A stretch of DNA of 64,000 bases from NCBI RefSeq assembly GCF_900176645.1, contig NZ_FXAN01000013.1, forward strand, positions 1 to 64,000. The letters run 5' to 3'. Positions within the stretch are counted from its first letter, which is position 1, and the number at the start of each line of letters is the position of its first letter. Of the stretch, positions 1-9,825 are shown in pieces. Source of the DNA: Burkholderia singularis (lineage in GTDB: Bacteria; Pseudomonadota; Gammaproteobacteria; Burkholderiales; Burkholderiaceae). Position numbers and translations under genes: made by a program. The notes under the pieces were generated by a model, which worked only from the letters and a program-made list of their open reading frames with translations, was not told the origin of the DNA and searched no databases.

Positions 1-581
1 GGTTGGCCGCGCTGCGGCAAGCCGTTCCACGGCGCGCGCGGCGGCAGCTCGCGAGTTTCGCCGGGCGCGAGGCCGAGCGCGAACACGTCGAGCGCGCCGA
101 TGCCGACGCGCACGAGACGCAGCGTCGGAAAGCCGACGGCGGCGGTCATGCGCCGTACCTGGCGGTTCTTGCCTTCGGCGATCTCCAGTTCGATCCAGGT
201 GGTCGGGATCGCCGCGCGGTAGCGGATCGGCGGCGTGCGCGGCCAGAGCGCGTCGGGCGGCGCGATGATGCGCGCGTGGCATGGCCGGCTCACGTAATCG
301 CCGAGATTGACGCCGCGCGCCAATTGCGCGAGCGCTTCGTCTGTCGGCGCGCCCTCGACTTGTGCCCAATACCGCTTGACCAGTTTGTGACGGGGTTCGG
401 CGATCTTCGCCTGCAGCGCGCCGTCGTCGGTGAGCAGCAGCAGCCCCTCGCTGTCGGCGTCGAGCCGGCCTGCCGGGTAGACGCCGGGCGTCTTCACCCA
501 GTTGCCGAGCGATGGGCGGGTGTCGTGCGCCGAGAATTGGCAGATCGTGCCGAACGGCTTGTTGAGAGCGATGAGGCGCAT
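1..581 (-). CDS. rluE: 23S rRNA pseudouridine synthase RluE (3' end beyond the window)
   Basis: Reading leftward from the ATG at 579-581, the protein begins MRLIALNKPFGTICQFS. It carries the RsuA-family catalytic motif GRLDADSEGLLLLTDDG around residues 40-56, whose Asp is the nucleophile that isomerises uridine. Further on are LWPRTPPIR and EGKNRQVRRMTAAVGFPTLR, which resemble E. coli RluE more than RsuA. There is no N-terminal S4 domain before the catalytic domain, also as in RluE. The family modifies one uridine in 23S rRNA. The gene is divergent from icd. Its C-terminus runs off the left edge, with about 193 codons visible. The opposite-strand open frame across this region is a shadow. Confidence 0.9.
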   Translation of the reverse strand, partial: MRLIALNKPFGTICQFSAHDTRPSLGNWVKTPGVYPAGRLDADSEGLLLLTDDGALQAKIAEPRHKLVKRYWAQVEGAPTDEALAQLARGVNLGDYVSRPCHARIIAPPDALWPRTPPIRYRAAIPTTWIELEIAEGKNRQVRRMTAAVGFPTLRLVRVGIGALDVFALGLAPGETRELPPRAPWNGLPQRGQ

Positions 582-666
582 GGTGGTACGGAGCCCGCGC
601 GTCGTGGCGCAGGCTGCGTTGTATGGCAAATGGCGGAATCTTAATGCATAATACGGAACGGCAAGT

Positions 667-696
667 CTTTTGTCTTATATAAGACCTAAGCAAAAG
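667..696. promoter_or_regulatory. Palindromic operator candidate upstream of icd
   Basis: The 14-base perfect palindrome GTCTTATATAAGAC lies at 672-685. It is framed by CTTTTG (667-672) and CAAAAG (691-696), giving a nested inverted repeat about 160 bases before the icd start. It lies in the AT-rich part of the divergent rluE/icd spacer, and the TATATAAG core could overlap a -10 element. A dimeric repressor of a TCA-cycle gene would fit. No regulator gene is adjacent and its identity is not known from this sequence. Confidence 0.5.
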
Positions 697-852
697 CTTG
701 CGCGAGCCCCGCGCGCTGATCCCCCGTCATCTCGCGCCGCCCCTTGCCGTTGGAGCGCTAGAATAGCGGCTTGCCGGCGCCGGGCCGGCGCCGCGCGCCC
801 GGCTGCGCACAACTAGATACTCATCAGCTCAGCCCTATCACTGGAGTCGATC

Positions 853-2112
<1,260 letters not shown>

Positions 2113-2139
2113 GCGCATCGGCGTTGTCGACGTCAAACG

Positions 2140-2180
2140 ACACCCCGGCAGGCCGCGTGCTCGCCGGGGTGTTTTCGTTT
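2140..2180 (+). terminator. Rho-independent terminator of icd
   Basis: ACACCCCGGC (2140-2149) pairs perfectly with GCCGGGGTGT (2163-2172). A T-rich tail follows. It begins 28 bases after the icd stop codon. Confidence 0.85.
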
Positions 2181-2284
2181 CGGGTGCCGCATCTTCACGC
2201 GGCGCTCGGCTGGGCATCGAGCGCGACGCTGGTGTATCGTCGTCGAAATGTCTGTTTTGGCAGAGTGAAAAGAGGACAAAGTCG

Positions 2285-3892
2285 ATGTTGCGCAGACAAT
2301 TCTTGACCCACGCGCTCGCGGCGGCGGCCGCATCGTTGTTCGCACGCGGCTCGGCAGCGGCCGATCATTCGATGCATGGCATGGCGGGAATGGACGACAT
2401 GCCGGATATGAAGCCCAAGCGCGCGGGCGCTCACGGCGGCAAGCCGGCCGTTGCGCCGCCGGCGCGCGTGGCGCTTGCCGCGCCCGATGCTCTGCCCGCA
2501 GGCGCGCCGCTTGCTCCGCTGCGCGTGCTCGCGAACGAAAGCCGCGAGCCGGGCGTGTTCCGCGCGACGCTCACGGCCGAGCCCATCGCGCGGGCGATGC
2601 TGCCGGGTGCGCCGGCAACGACATTCTGGCAATACGGCGCGGGCACGCAAGGGCCGGTTGTCGGGCCGCTCATCGATTTGCGCGAGGGCGACGCCGTCGA
2701 GATCCGTTTCGTCAATCGGCTGCCGCAGCCTTCGACGATTCACTGGCATGGATTGCCGGTGCCGCCCGATCAAGACGGCAATCCGACCGATCTCGTCGCG
2801 CCGGGCGCGACGCGCGTCTACCGCTTCACGTTGCCCAAGGGAAGCGCGGGTACGTATTGGTATCACCCGCATCCGCATATGTATACGGCCGAGCAGGTGT
2901 TTCGCGGGCTCGCGGGGCCGATTGTCGTGCGCGCCGCCGACGATCCGCTCGCCGGTTGGCCCGAGCGGCAGCTTTTCGTTTCGGATCTGAAGCTTGCGGC
3001 CGACGGCGCGATCGCGCCGAACGACATGATGGATTGGATGAACGGCCGCGAAGGGCAGTACGTACTCGTCAACGGTGCGCGGCGGCCACGGATCGTGCTC
3101 ACCGGCGACGAACGCTGGCGAATCTGGAACGCGTGCAACGCGCGCTATCTGCTGATCGCATTCGACGACGGCCGCAGCTTTGCGCATGTCGGCACCGACG
3201 GCGGCCTGTTCGGCGCGCCGCGCGAGATGACGTCGCTGCTGCTTGCGCCGGGCGAGCGTGCCGAGTTGGTCGTGCGCGCGGGCGCGACGGCGTCGCGCGC
3301 GGCACTGACCGCGCTTGGCTACGATCGCGGCAAGATGTCGATGCAGCACGGCGCGCATGAAAGCGCGCCCGCGCCCGAGCGTGCACTGACGCTTGCCGAC
3401 GTTTCGTTCGAGCCTGGCGTCGCGCCGCGCGAGATGCCCGCCACGCTGCGTGCGGTGCCCGCGCTGGGCGAGCCGGCGGCGCGCAAGGAAGTGGTCTTTG
3501 CCGAAGAGATGGACATGGACGCGATGATGCGTGGGAACACGCGCGGCCGGCCGGCCGGCATGCGTTTCATGGTGAACGGCGCAACATTCGATCCGCGTCG
3601 CACAACTTTCACGAGCCGGCGCGGCGACGTCGAGCTATGGACGATCCGCAACGAAACCGACATGGACCATCCGTTTCATCTGCACGGCACGCAATTCCAG
3701 GTAATCGAGCGCGAAACGGCGGGTAAAAAGGTGGCGGAGCCTTATCGCGCATGGCGCGACACGGTCAATGTCGGCGATGGGGAAACCGTGCGGATTCTGG
3801 TGACACAAACCGAGCGTGGCGAGCGGATGTTTCATTGTCATATTCTCGAACACGAGGATCTCGGTATGATGGGTGTTCTGAAAGTGATTTGA
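2285..3892 (+). CDS. Tat-exported multicopper oxidase
   Basis: A 535-residue periplasmic multicopper oxidase. The N-terminus MLRRQFLTHALAAAAASLFARGSAAA is a twin-arginine signal, so the enzyme should be exported folded. It is followed by a Met/His-rich stretch (HSMHGMAGMDDMPDM), as in copper-tolerance oxidases. The copper ligands are visible: HWHGL near 153, WYHPHPH near 192, HPFHLHG near 461 and HCHILEHEDLGMM near 517, the last giving the type-1 Cys and Met. The family oxidises Cu(I), metals or phenols with O2; copper detoxification (CopA/CueO-like) is the likeliest role but is inferred. It is transcribed alone. The copC-like gene lies about 36 kb away, so there is no cop operon here. Confidence 0.9.
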   Translation: MLRRQFLTHALAAAAASLFARGSAAADHSMHGMAGMDDMPDMKPKRAGAHGGKPAVAPPARVALAAPDALPAGAPLAPLRVLANESREPGVFRATLTAEPIARAMLPGAPATTFWQYGAGTQGPVVGPLIDLREGDAVEIRFVNRLPQPSTIHWHGLPVPPDQDGNPTDLVAPGATRVYRFTLPKGSAGTYWYHPHPHMYTAEQVFRGLAGPIVVRAADDPLAGWPERQLFVSDLKLAADGAIAPNDMMDWMNGREGQYVLVNGARRPRIVLTGDERWRIWNACNARYLLIAFDDGRSFAHVGTDGGLFGAPREMTSLLLAPGERAELVVRAGATASRAALTALGYDRGKMSMQHGAHESAPAPERALTLADVSFEPGVAPREMPATLRAVPALGEPAARKEVVFAEEMDMDAMMRGNTRGRPAGMRFMVNGATFDPRRTTFTSRRGDVELWTIRNETDMDHPFHLHGTQFQVIERETAGKKVAEPYRAWRDTVNVGDGETVRILVTQTERGERMFHCHILEHEDLGMMGVLKVI

Positions 3893-3968
3893 AATAAACG
3901 GGCGGCGGATATTTTGTAATCCAGCGCGCATTGGTTGCGGCCGCGTTGGCAGGAACAAAAATCGGCGC

Positions 3969-3995
3969 AAAAAAAACCCGGCTGGAAGCCGGGCT
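3969..3995 (-). terminator. Terminator of the cold-shock gene
   Basis: On the minus strand AGCCCGGCTT...AGCCGGG forms a 7-bp GC stem followed by eight consecutive T (the A-run at 3969-3976 on the plus strand). It lies 25 bases after the csp stop codon. Confidence 0.85.
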
Positions 3996-4019
3996 TTCGA
4001 TTCTTTATCCAGATAGCTC

Positions 4020-4226
4020 TTAAGAAGCAGCCTGGATATTTGACGCTTGTTTGCCTTTCGGACCTTGGACGACTTCGAAGCTCACTTTCTGGCCTTCCTT
4101 CAGGGTCTTGAAGCCCTGCATGTTGATTGCCGAGAAATGTGCAAACAGATCTTCGCCGCCTTCGTCGGGCGTAATGAAACCGAAGCCCTTCGCGTCATTG
4201 AACCATTTGACAATACCAGTTGCCAT
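4020..4226 (-). CDS. Cold-shock domain protein, CspA family
   Basis: A 68-residue single-domain RNA/ssDNA-binding chaperone. The RNP1 motif KGFGFITP and RNP2-like LFAHFSAI are intact, and most of the protein is one OB-fold ([18 protein letters not shown] at the start). An upstream in-frame ATG at 4244 exists, but AGGGGAAG is correctly spaced before the ATG at 4224-4226 and the family always begins M-x-x-G-x-V-K-W-F. The gene has its own terminator and a consensus-like promoter about 155 bases upstream, implying a long cspA-type leader. Which csp paralogue this is cannot be told. Confidence 0.95.
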   Translation of the reverse strand: MATGIVKWFNDAKGFGFITPDEGGEDLFAHFSAINMQGFKTLKEGQKVSFEVVQGPKGKQASNIQAAS

Positions 4227-4380
4227 ACCTACTTCCCCTGTCACACAAGTCGCTACTTACAACGAGCACGCTCGAAAAGCTAAACGACCTACGCAGCCGT
4301 TCCCCCCTCACAAGCTCACCTCGGCCTTTCCCAATTGTCAAAGATATTGTCGAAGACGAATTGAAAAAAGTGCCAGCTTG

Positions 4381-4409
4381 ATTGTTGGCGCTCTTTATTG
4401 GAGTGTCAA
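4381..4409 (-). promoter_or_regulatory. Sigma-70 promoter of the cold-shock gene
   Basis: On the minus strand a perfect -35 TTGACA (4404-4409) is followed after exactly 17 bases by AACAAT (4381-4386), four of six matches to the -10 consensus. Transcription would start near 4374, giving a 5' leader of about 147 nt before the ATG. That is close to the roughly 160-nt leader of E. coli cspA, which works as a thermosensor. Confidence 0.65.
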
Positions 4410-4714
4410 GGAAATTTTTAGACGTATACGGGGACGTTGTAAAGAACCCATTTTTCAGGGTTTATCCCGCTTTGCTTTGCAGCATCCGCGCAAGCGAGGC
4501 CGCTTGAAAAGTCGCATAATCGTCTTACATACCGGAGACGGGTGACAAGCGTTCGACAGCGCGCAATGTGGGATACTCGATCTGGCGTGACGCGCGCAAC
4601 GAACGCAGGCCGGTACCGCAAACCGGTTTGCGGCCGTCGCGGCAGATTTATCCCGCGCGCGGCACCGGGAGGCCGGGGGAGGGCGCCGGCTGGTCAAGTC
4701 GGTTAATGACAGGA

Positions 4715-4742
4715 TTGCGGGCCTGTCCGAGTTGTTTAGAAT
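4715..4742 (+). promoter_or_regulatory. Promoter of clpS placed for a leaderless transcript
   Basis: TTGCGG (4715-4720), a 16-base spacer and TAGAAT (4737-4742, five of six matches) form a plausible sigma-70 promoter. The usual start point, 7 bases after the -10 element, is 4749, which is the A of the clpS ATG. No purine-rich ribosome-binding site lies before that ATG. Confidence 0.55.
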
Positions 4743-4748
4743 GGGTGT

Positions 4749-5063
4749 ATGGCGATTATCCCGGACAAGCAGGACAGTACCGTCCTGGAACGCAAGGAGC
4801 AGCAGCTCAAGCCGCCTTCGATGTACAAGGTGGTGCTCCTCAATGACGATTTCACGCCGATGGAGTTCGTCGTCATGGTCGTCCAGGAGTATTTCAAGAA
4901 AGATCGCGAAACGGCCACACAGATTATGCTGAAGGTGCATCGCGAAGGGCGGGGGGTTTGTGGGGTCTATACGCGGGACATCGCGTCGACCAAAGTCGAG
5001 CAAGTCGTTACCCATGCGCGGCAGGCAGGGCATCCGCTGCAGTGCGTGATGGAGGAAGCATGA
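4749..5063 (+). CDS. clpS: ClpS adaptor of the ClpAP protease
   Basis: A 104-residue N-end-rule adaptor that binds the ClpA N-domain and delivers substrates with bulky N-terminal residues. Family features are present: [24 protein letters not shown] (around residues 22-45) with the conserved NDD that helps bind the N-degron, then [17 protein letters not shown] and the C-terminal [10 protein letters not shown]. The first 20 residues are the expected flexible tail. It overlaps clpA by ATGA, so the two are translationally coupled. The promoter suggests a leaderless mRNA. Confidence 0.97.
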   Translation: MAIIPDKQDSTVLERKEQQLKPPSMYKVVLLNDDFTPMEFVVMVVQEYFKKDRETATQIMLKVHREGRGVCGVYTRDIASTKVEQVVTHARQAGHPLQCVMEEA

Positions 5064-7360
5064 TTGCCCAGGAATTGGAAGTCAGCTTGCACATGGCGTT
5101 CATGGAAGCGCGCCAGGCGCGGCATGAGTTCATTACGGTCGAGCATCTTTTGCTGGCGCTGTTGGACAATCCGACAGCGGCCGAGGTGTTGCGCGCGTGC
5201 GCCGCGAACATCGAAGACCTGCGTCAGAACCTGCGCAATTTCATTCACGACAATACGCCGACGGTGCCCGGCACCGATGACGTCGACACGCAACCGACAC
5301 TCGGTTTCCAGCGCGTGATCCAGCGCGCGATCATGCATGTGCAGTCGACGTCGAACGGCAAGAAGGAAGTGACGGGCGCGAATGTGCTCGTCGCGATCTT
5401 CGGTGAAAAGGATTCACACGCGGTCTACTATTTGCAGCAGCAGGGCGTGACGCGTCTCGATGTCGTCAACTTCATTTCGCATGGCATCGCGAAGACGAGC
5501 ACCGGTGAATCCGCGAAGCCCGCCGATGCGAACGCCGAAGCCGACGATACGAACGCGCAGAAAGAAACGCCGCTCGCGCAGTTCACGCAGAACCTGAACC
5601 AAATGGCGAAGGACGGCCGCATCGATCCGCTGATCGGGCGCGAGTCCGAAGTCGAGCGCGTCGTGCAGGTGCTCTGCCGCCGCCGCAAGAACAACCCGCT
5701 GCTCGTCGGCGAGGCGGGGGTCGGCAAGACCGCGATCGCCGAAGGGCTCGCGTACCGGATCACGCGCGGCGAGGTGCCTGACATTCTCGCGAACGCCCAG
5801 GTCTATTCGCTCGACATGGGCGCATTGCTTGCCGGCACGAAGTATCGCGGCGATTTCGAGCAGCGCTTGAAGACGGTGCTCAAGGAATTGAAGGAGCGCC
5901 CGCACGCGATTCTCTTCATCGACGAGATTCACACGCTGATCGGCGCGGGTGCCGCATCGGGCGGCACGCTGGATGCGTCGAACCTGCTGAAGCCGGCGCT
6001 GTCGTCGGGCACGCTCAAGTGCATCGGCGCGACGACGTTCACCGAATACCGTGGCATTTTCGAGAAGGACGCGGCGCTGTCGCGGCGCTTCCAGAAGGTC
6101 GATGTGACCGAGCCGACCGTCGAGCAGACGGTGGCGATTCTGCGCGGGTTGAAGTCGCGCTTCGAGGAGCATCACGGCGTCAAGTATTCGTCGGGCGCGC
6201 TGTCGGCCGCCGCGGAATTGTCCGCGCGCTTCATCACCGACCGCCATCTGCCCGACAAGGCGATCGACGTGATCGACGAGGCGGGCGCGGCTCAGCGCGT
6301 GCTGCCGAAATCGAAGCAGAAGAAGACGATCGGCAAGAGCGAGATCGAGGAAATCATCTCGAAGATCGCCCGCGTGCCGCCGCAAAGCGTGTCGCAGGAC
6401 GATCGCAGCAAGCTGCAGACGCTCGACCGCGATCTGAAGAGCGTCGTGTTCGGCCAGGATCCGGCGATCGATGCGCTCGCGGCCGCGATCAAGATGGCGC
6501 GCGCGGGCCTCGGCAAGCTCGACAAGCCGATCGGCGCGTTCCTGTTCTCCGGTCCGACGGGCGTCGGCAAGACCGAGGTCGCGCGGCAACTGGCGTTCAC
6601 GCTCGGCATCGAGCTGATTCGCTTCGACATGTCGGAGTACATGGAGCGGCATGCGGTGAGCCGTCTGATCGGCGCGCCGCCGGGCTACGTCGGTTTCGAT
6701 CAGGGCGGGCTGCTCACCGAGGCGGTGACGAAGAAGCCGCATTGCGTGCTGCTGCTCGACGAGATCGAGAAGGCGCATCCGGATATCTTCAACGTGCTGC
6801 TGCAGGTGATGGACCACGGCACGCTGACCGACAACAACGGCCGCAAGGCGGATTTCCGCAACGTCATCATCATCATGACGACGAATGCGGGCGCCGAGTC
6901 GATGCAGAAGGCGACGATCGGTTTCACGACGCGCCGCGAAGTCGGTGACGAGATGGCCGACATCAAGCGGTTGTTCACGCCCGAATTCCGCAACCGGCTC
7001 GACGCGACCATCAGCTTCCGTCCGCTCGATGAGGAAATCATCATGCGGGTGGTCGACAAGTTCCTGATCCAGCTTGAAGAGCAGCTTCACGAGAAGAAGG
7101 TCGAAGCGCTTTTCACCGATGCGCTGCGCAAGCATCTCGCGAAGCACGGCTTCGATCCGCTGATGGGCGCGCGCCCGATGCAGCGGCTGATTCAGGATAC
7201 GATCCGCCGCGCGCTTGCCGACGAGTTGCTGTTCGGCAAGCTCGTCAGTGGCGGCCGGGTGACGGTCGATGTCGACGGCGACGACAAGGTGCAACTGTCG
7301 TTCGACAAGACGGCGACGCCGCCTAGCAAGCCCAACGAAGAAACGGTGGAAGTCGAATAA
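5060..7360 (+). CDS. clpA: ClpA, ATPase subunit of the ClpAP protease
   Basis: A 766-residue AAA+ unfoldase that feeds proteins into ClpP. The order is: double Clp N-domain (from [14 protein letters not shown]), an acidic linker (about 147-170), the first AAA module with Walker A GEAGVGKT near 217 and Walker [11 protein letters not shown], and the second AAA module with GPTGVGKTE near 497 and [11 protein letters not shown]. The C-terminal D2-small domain contains [14 protein letters not shown]. The IGF/L loop for ClpP docking falls in the usual place between the P-loop and arginine finger of D2. The start is the ATG at 5060 inside the clpS stop, with GGAGG just upstream; the longer frame from 4958 lies inside clpS. 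Confidence 0.97.
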   Translation: MIAQELEVSLHMAFMEARQARHEFITVEHLLLALLDNPTAAEVLRACAANIEDLRQNLRNFIHDNTPTVPGTDDVDTQPTLGFQRVIQRAIMHVQSTSNGKKEVTGANVLVAIFGEKDSHAVYYLQQQGVTRLDVVNFISHGIAKTSTGESAKPADANAEADDTNAQKETPLAQFTQNLNQMAKDGRIDPLIGRESEVERVVQVLCRRRKNNPLLVGEAGVGKTAIAEGLAYRITRGEVPDILANAQVYSLDMGALLAGTKYRGDFEQRLKTVLKELKERPHAILFIDEIHTLIGAGAASGGTLDASNLLKPALSSGTLKCIGATTFTEYRGIFEKDAALSRRFQKVDVTEPTVEQTVAILRGLKSRFEEHHGVKYSSGALSAAAELSARFITDRHLPDKAIDVIDEAGAAQRVLPKSKQKKTIGKSEIEEIISKIARVPPQSVSQDDRSKLQTLDRDLKSVVFGQDPAIDALAAAIKMARAGLGKLDKPIGAFLFSGPTGVGKTEVARQLAFTLGIELIRFDMSEYMERHAVSRLIGAPPGYVGFDQGGLLTEAVTKKPHCVLLLDEIEKAHPDIFNVLLQVMDHGTLTDNNGRKADFRNVIIIMTTNAGAESMQKATIGFTTRREVGDEMADIKRLFTPEFRNRLDATISFRPLDEEIIMRVVDKFLIQLEEQLHEKKVEALFTDALRKHLAKHGFDPLMGARPMQRLIQDTIRRALADELLFGKLVSGGRVTVDVDGDDKVQLSFDKTATPPSKPNEETVEVE

Positions 7361-7382
7361 CAGTCATCGTTTCACTTTGAAC

Positions 7383-7419
7383 AAACGGCGCGGGAAGTCC
7401 TCCGCGCCGTTTCGTTTTA
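7383..7419 (+). terminator. Terminator of clpS-clpA
   Basis: AAACGGCGCGG (7383-7393) pairs with CCGCGCCGTTT (7402-7412) and is followed by a T-rich tail. It lies 22 bases after clpA and rules out the TTG at 7421 as the natural start of the next gene. Confidence 0.85.
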
Positions 7420-7468
7420 TTTGAAGGCAGTCAACGAATATCAACGAATATGGATTCGGGAGTTTGAT

Positions 7469-8848
7469 TTGACGGTACAAGAACGGACGTTCGATTCGAT
7501 CGTCGAGCGTGAGAAGGGTTTGAGGCGCGGGCTCACGTCGGGCCAGATGGCGATGATCGCGATTGGCGGCGCGATCGGCACGGGGCTGTTTCTGGGCAGC
7601 GGCTTCGCGATCCAGCTCGCGGGGCCTGGCGTGCTCGTGTCATATGCGGTCGGCGCGCTGATCGCGCTGCTGCTGATGGGCGCGCTTGCGGAGATGACGG
7701 TCGCGCATCCCACGTCGGGTTCGTTCGGCGCATATGCGGAGCACTATGTCGGTCCGCTCGCCGGATTTCTCGTCCGTTACGCGTATTGGCTGGCGGTGGT
7801 GTTCGCCGTTGGCACCGAGATCAGCGCGATCGCCGTCTTCATGAAGTATTGGTTTGCGGGGGTGCCCGGCTGGTACTGGGTCATCGGTTTCTCGGCGGCG
7901 TTGATCGTGGTCAACATGGCGAGCGTGACATTGTACGGTGTGGTCGAGTATGCGTTTTCCATGCTGAAGATCGCGGCGATCGTCGCTTTCGTCGTGCTCG
8001 GAGCCTATCTTGTTGGCACGGCACCGGCGTCGTCCGGCATCGGCGCGGCGAACTACGTCGCGCACGATGGTTTTTTCCCGAAAGGCGCATGGGGCACCTG
8101 GGTCGCGGTGATCGTCGCGATCTTCAGCTATATGAGCATCGAAACCGTTGCGATTGCGGCGGGCGAGGCGCGCGATCCGCAACGTGCGGTGTCGCGCGCA
8201 TTTCGCTCGACGGTGTTTCGCCTCGTGCTGTTTTATTTACTCACACTGTCGCTGATGCTGGCGATCGTGCCCTGGACGCAAGCCGGCACCGATGAGAGCC
8301 CGTTCGTCAAGGTGATGGCCGCGACGCACGTGCCCTATGCGGCCGGCGTGATCAATTTCGTCGTGCTGGTGGCGGCGCTGTCCGCGATGAACAGCCAACT
8401 CTACGTGACGACGCGCATGATGTTCAGCCTGTCGCGCGCGGGGCTCGCGCCGGCGATGTTCGGCCGCATCGGTGCGAACGGCGTGCCGGTGGCGGCGCTC
8501 GTCGTATCGTCGAGCGGTATTGCGGTTGCGGCGGTGGTTGTCGCGGTATATCCGCAAACCGCTTATACGCTGCTGATGGCCATTGCGATGTTCGGCGCGC
8601 TATTTACGTGGCTGATGATCTTCGTCACGCATTTGTTTTTCCGCACGCGCTATCGCGGGCCGACACCGGCGTTCCGGATGTGGCTGCATCCGGCCGGCAG
8701 TTTGCTCGGCGCGGCGCTCGTCGGCGCGGTGCTTGTCACGACAGCATTCACGCCCGAATTCCAGATGACGATGGTGGTCGGCATCGTGTTCATCGTGCTG
8801 CTTACGCTGGCTTATCGTTTGTATTATCGGGAGCGGCACATCCGTTAG
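7469..8848 (+). CDS. Amino-acid permease, APC superfamily (AAT/GABA-permease type)
   Basis: A 459-residue inner-membrane symporter with about 12 hydrophobic helices. The N-terminal family signature is clear: RRGLTSGQMAMIAIGGAIGTGLFLGSG (about 20-45), with the substrate-binding GAIGTGLF loop, followed by GPGVLVSYAVGALI and HPTSGSFGAYAEHYVG. This subfamily imports neutral or basic amino acids, GABA or D-Ser/D-Ala; the substrate cannot be assigned. I chose the TTG at 7469 because GGGAG lies six bases before it and the alternative TTG at 7421 sits in the clpA terminator tail. TCAACGAATA is tandemly duplicated at 7431-7450. Confidence 0.88.
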   Translation: MTVQERTFDSIVEREKGLRRGLTSGQMAMIAIGGAIGTGLFLGSGFAIQLAGPGVLVSYAVGALIALLLMGALAEMTVAHPTSGSFGAYAEHYVGPLAGFLVRYAYWLAVVFAVGTEISAIAVFMKYWFAGVPGWYWVIGFSAALIVVNMASVTLYGVVEYAFSMLKIAAIVAFVVLGAYLVGTAPASSGIGAANYVAHDGFFPKGAWGTWVAVIVAIFSYMSIETVAIAAGEARDPQRAVSRAFRSTVFRLVLFYLLTLSLMLAIVPWTQAGTDESPFVKVMAATHVPYAAGVINFVVLVAALSAMNSQLYVTTRMMFSLSRAGLAPAMFGRIGANGVPVAALVVSSSGIAVAAVVVAVYPQTAYTLLMAIAMFGALFTWLMIFVTHLFFRTRYRGPTPAFRMWLHPAGSLLGAALVGAVLVTTAFTPEFQMTMVVGIVFIVLLTLAYRLYYRERHIR

Positions 8849-8912
8849 TGTGCGCACGCACGGAAGGTGCCGCAAGAGCGCCGTATCGCAGAATAATTCG
8901 AAGCGAGGCAGT

Positions 8913-9647
8913 ATGGGCGATAAACAGAACCACGCGGCGGGCGGGGCGCGGGCAAAAGCCGGCGTGCTGCCGCGTATCGTGAGGCTTGTGGCGGCCGGCG
9001 TGGTCGTCGGCGCGGCGATGCTGCCGTGGCCGGCGGCGCCGTTCGGCGCGCTCGCGCGCGCGTCGGTGAACCGCGATGCCGTGCCGCTGCTCGATACCAC
9101 ACCCTGGCTTGCCAGCGTGCAAGCGCCAAAGACGCCTTTTTTCGAGCGGCAGGCGGATGCCGAGCATGTGTCGTTCCGTTTCACGAACAGCGGCCGCTAT
9201 CTGGCGAAAGGCAACCGGGTGATCGTAGCCGAGTCGCCGGAAGGCGACATGTGGATGGACGGCATGGTGTATGCGACTTATATCGATCGTCAGGGCGAGG
9301 CGACATCCGGCTGGCTCGTGCGCTCGCATCTGAAGCCGGCTGCCGGACCGGCGCGCGCGTCCGGCTGGGACGGCGATTGGCGCAGCAGCGACGGCGCGCG
9401 CAAGCTGATCGTGCATGGCGAGCGTGTCAGTTACTCGTTCGGCGGCGCGGCGGCGACGACGCGCATGGAAATGTTGCTGATGATGAAATCCGTGTCGGAC
9501 GTCGACGCAACCTTGCTGCGCCCGCAGGCGTCAGGCGCCGCCTGCGATCTCGATGTGCGGCGTCTCGACGATTATCTGGTGGTCGCCGCGCGGGATTGTT
9601 TCATTCGTGGTGCGAATCCGGGCGGGATTCTGCGCAGGATGCGTTAA
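8913..9647 (+). CDS. Exported protein of unknown function
   Basis: I do not recognise this 244-residue protein. The start at 8913 has GAGG five bases upstream. A positively charged stretch (HAAGGARAKAGVLPRIVRL) precedes one hydrophobic segment near residues 26-45 (VAAGVVVGAAMLPWPAAPFGAL), which suits a signal peptide or anchor. The rest is a soluble domain with GRYLAKGNRVIV, a GEATSGWLVRSHLK segment that could be an SH3-like motif, and four late cysteine/arginine-rich positions. It follows the permease by 64 bases and may be cotranscribed, but no functional link is visible. Confidence 0.7.
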   Translation: MGDKQNHAAGGARAKAGVLPRIVRLVAAGVVVGAAMLPWPAAPFGALARASVNRDAVPLLDTTPWLASVQAPKTPFFERQADAEHVSFRFTNSGRYLAKGNRVIVAESPEGDMWMDGMVYATYIDRQGEATSGWLVRSHLKPAAGPARASGWDGDWRSSDGARKLIVHGERVSYSFGGAAATTRMEMLLMMKSVSDVDATLLRPQASGAACDLDVRRLDDYLVVAARDCFIRGANPGGILRRMR

Positions 9648-9825
9648 TTCGCGCGATTGTCGCCGGTTGGCGTGATCGACCTTAATGTGCTGTTAAGCGA
9701 GCATCGCATAGTATTCGAGCCTCATATGCGGTATTCGGACGGCTAGGCTGGCGCGTCGACCCATCGCGGCCTATTGCTGCGGCCCATCGCAGTCTGTCCG
9801 GCCCCTGATTATTCCTGAGGCTCGT

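Larger units (their letters stand above)
4227..4748. other. Divergent csp/clpS spacer without a gene
   Basis: This 522-base spacer holds the csp leader (about 4227-4374), the csp promoter and the clpS promoter at 4715-4742. The part between 4340 and 4450 is clearly AT-richer than the genome. Short open frames here on either strand have no recognisable protein features. Confidence 0.6.

Noticed and set aside
5414-7294. 626-codon antisense frame across clpA
   Set aside because: A shadow of clpA: His/Arg/Asp-rich translation typical of the antisense of GC-rich genes.
7431-7450. Tandem TCAACGAATA duplication as a mobile-element footprint
   Set aside because: Only 10 bases, with no inverted repeats or transposase; replication slippage is enough to explain it.
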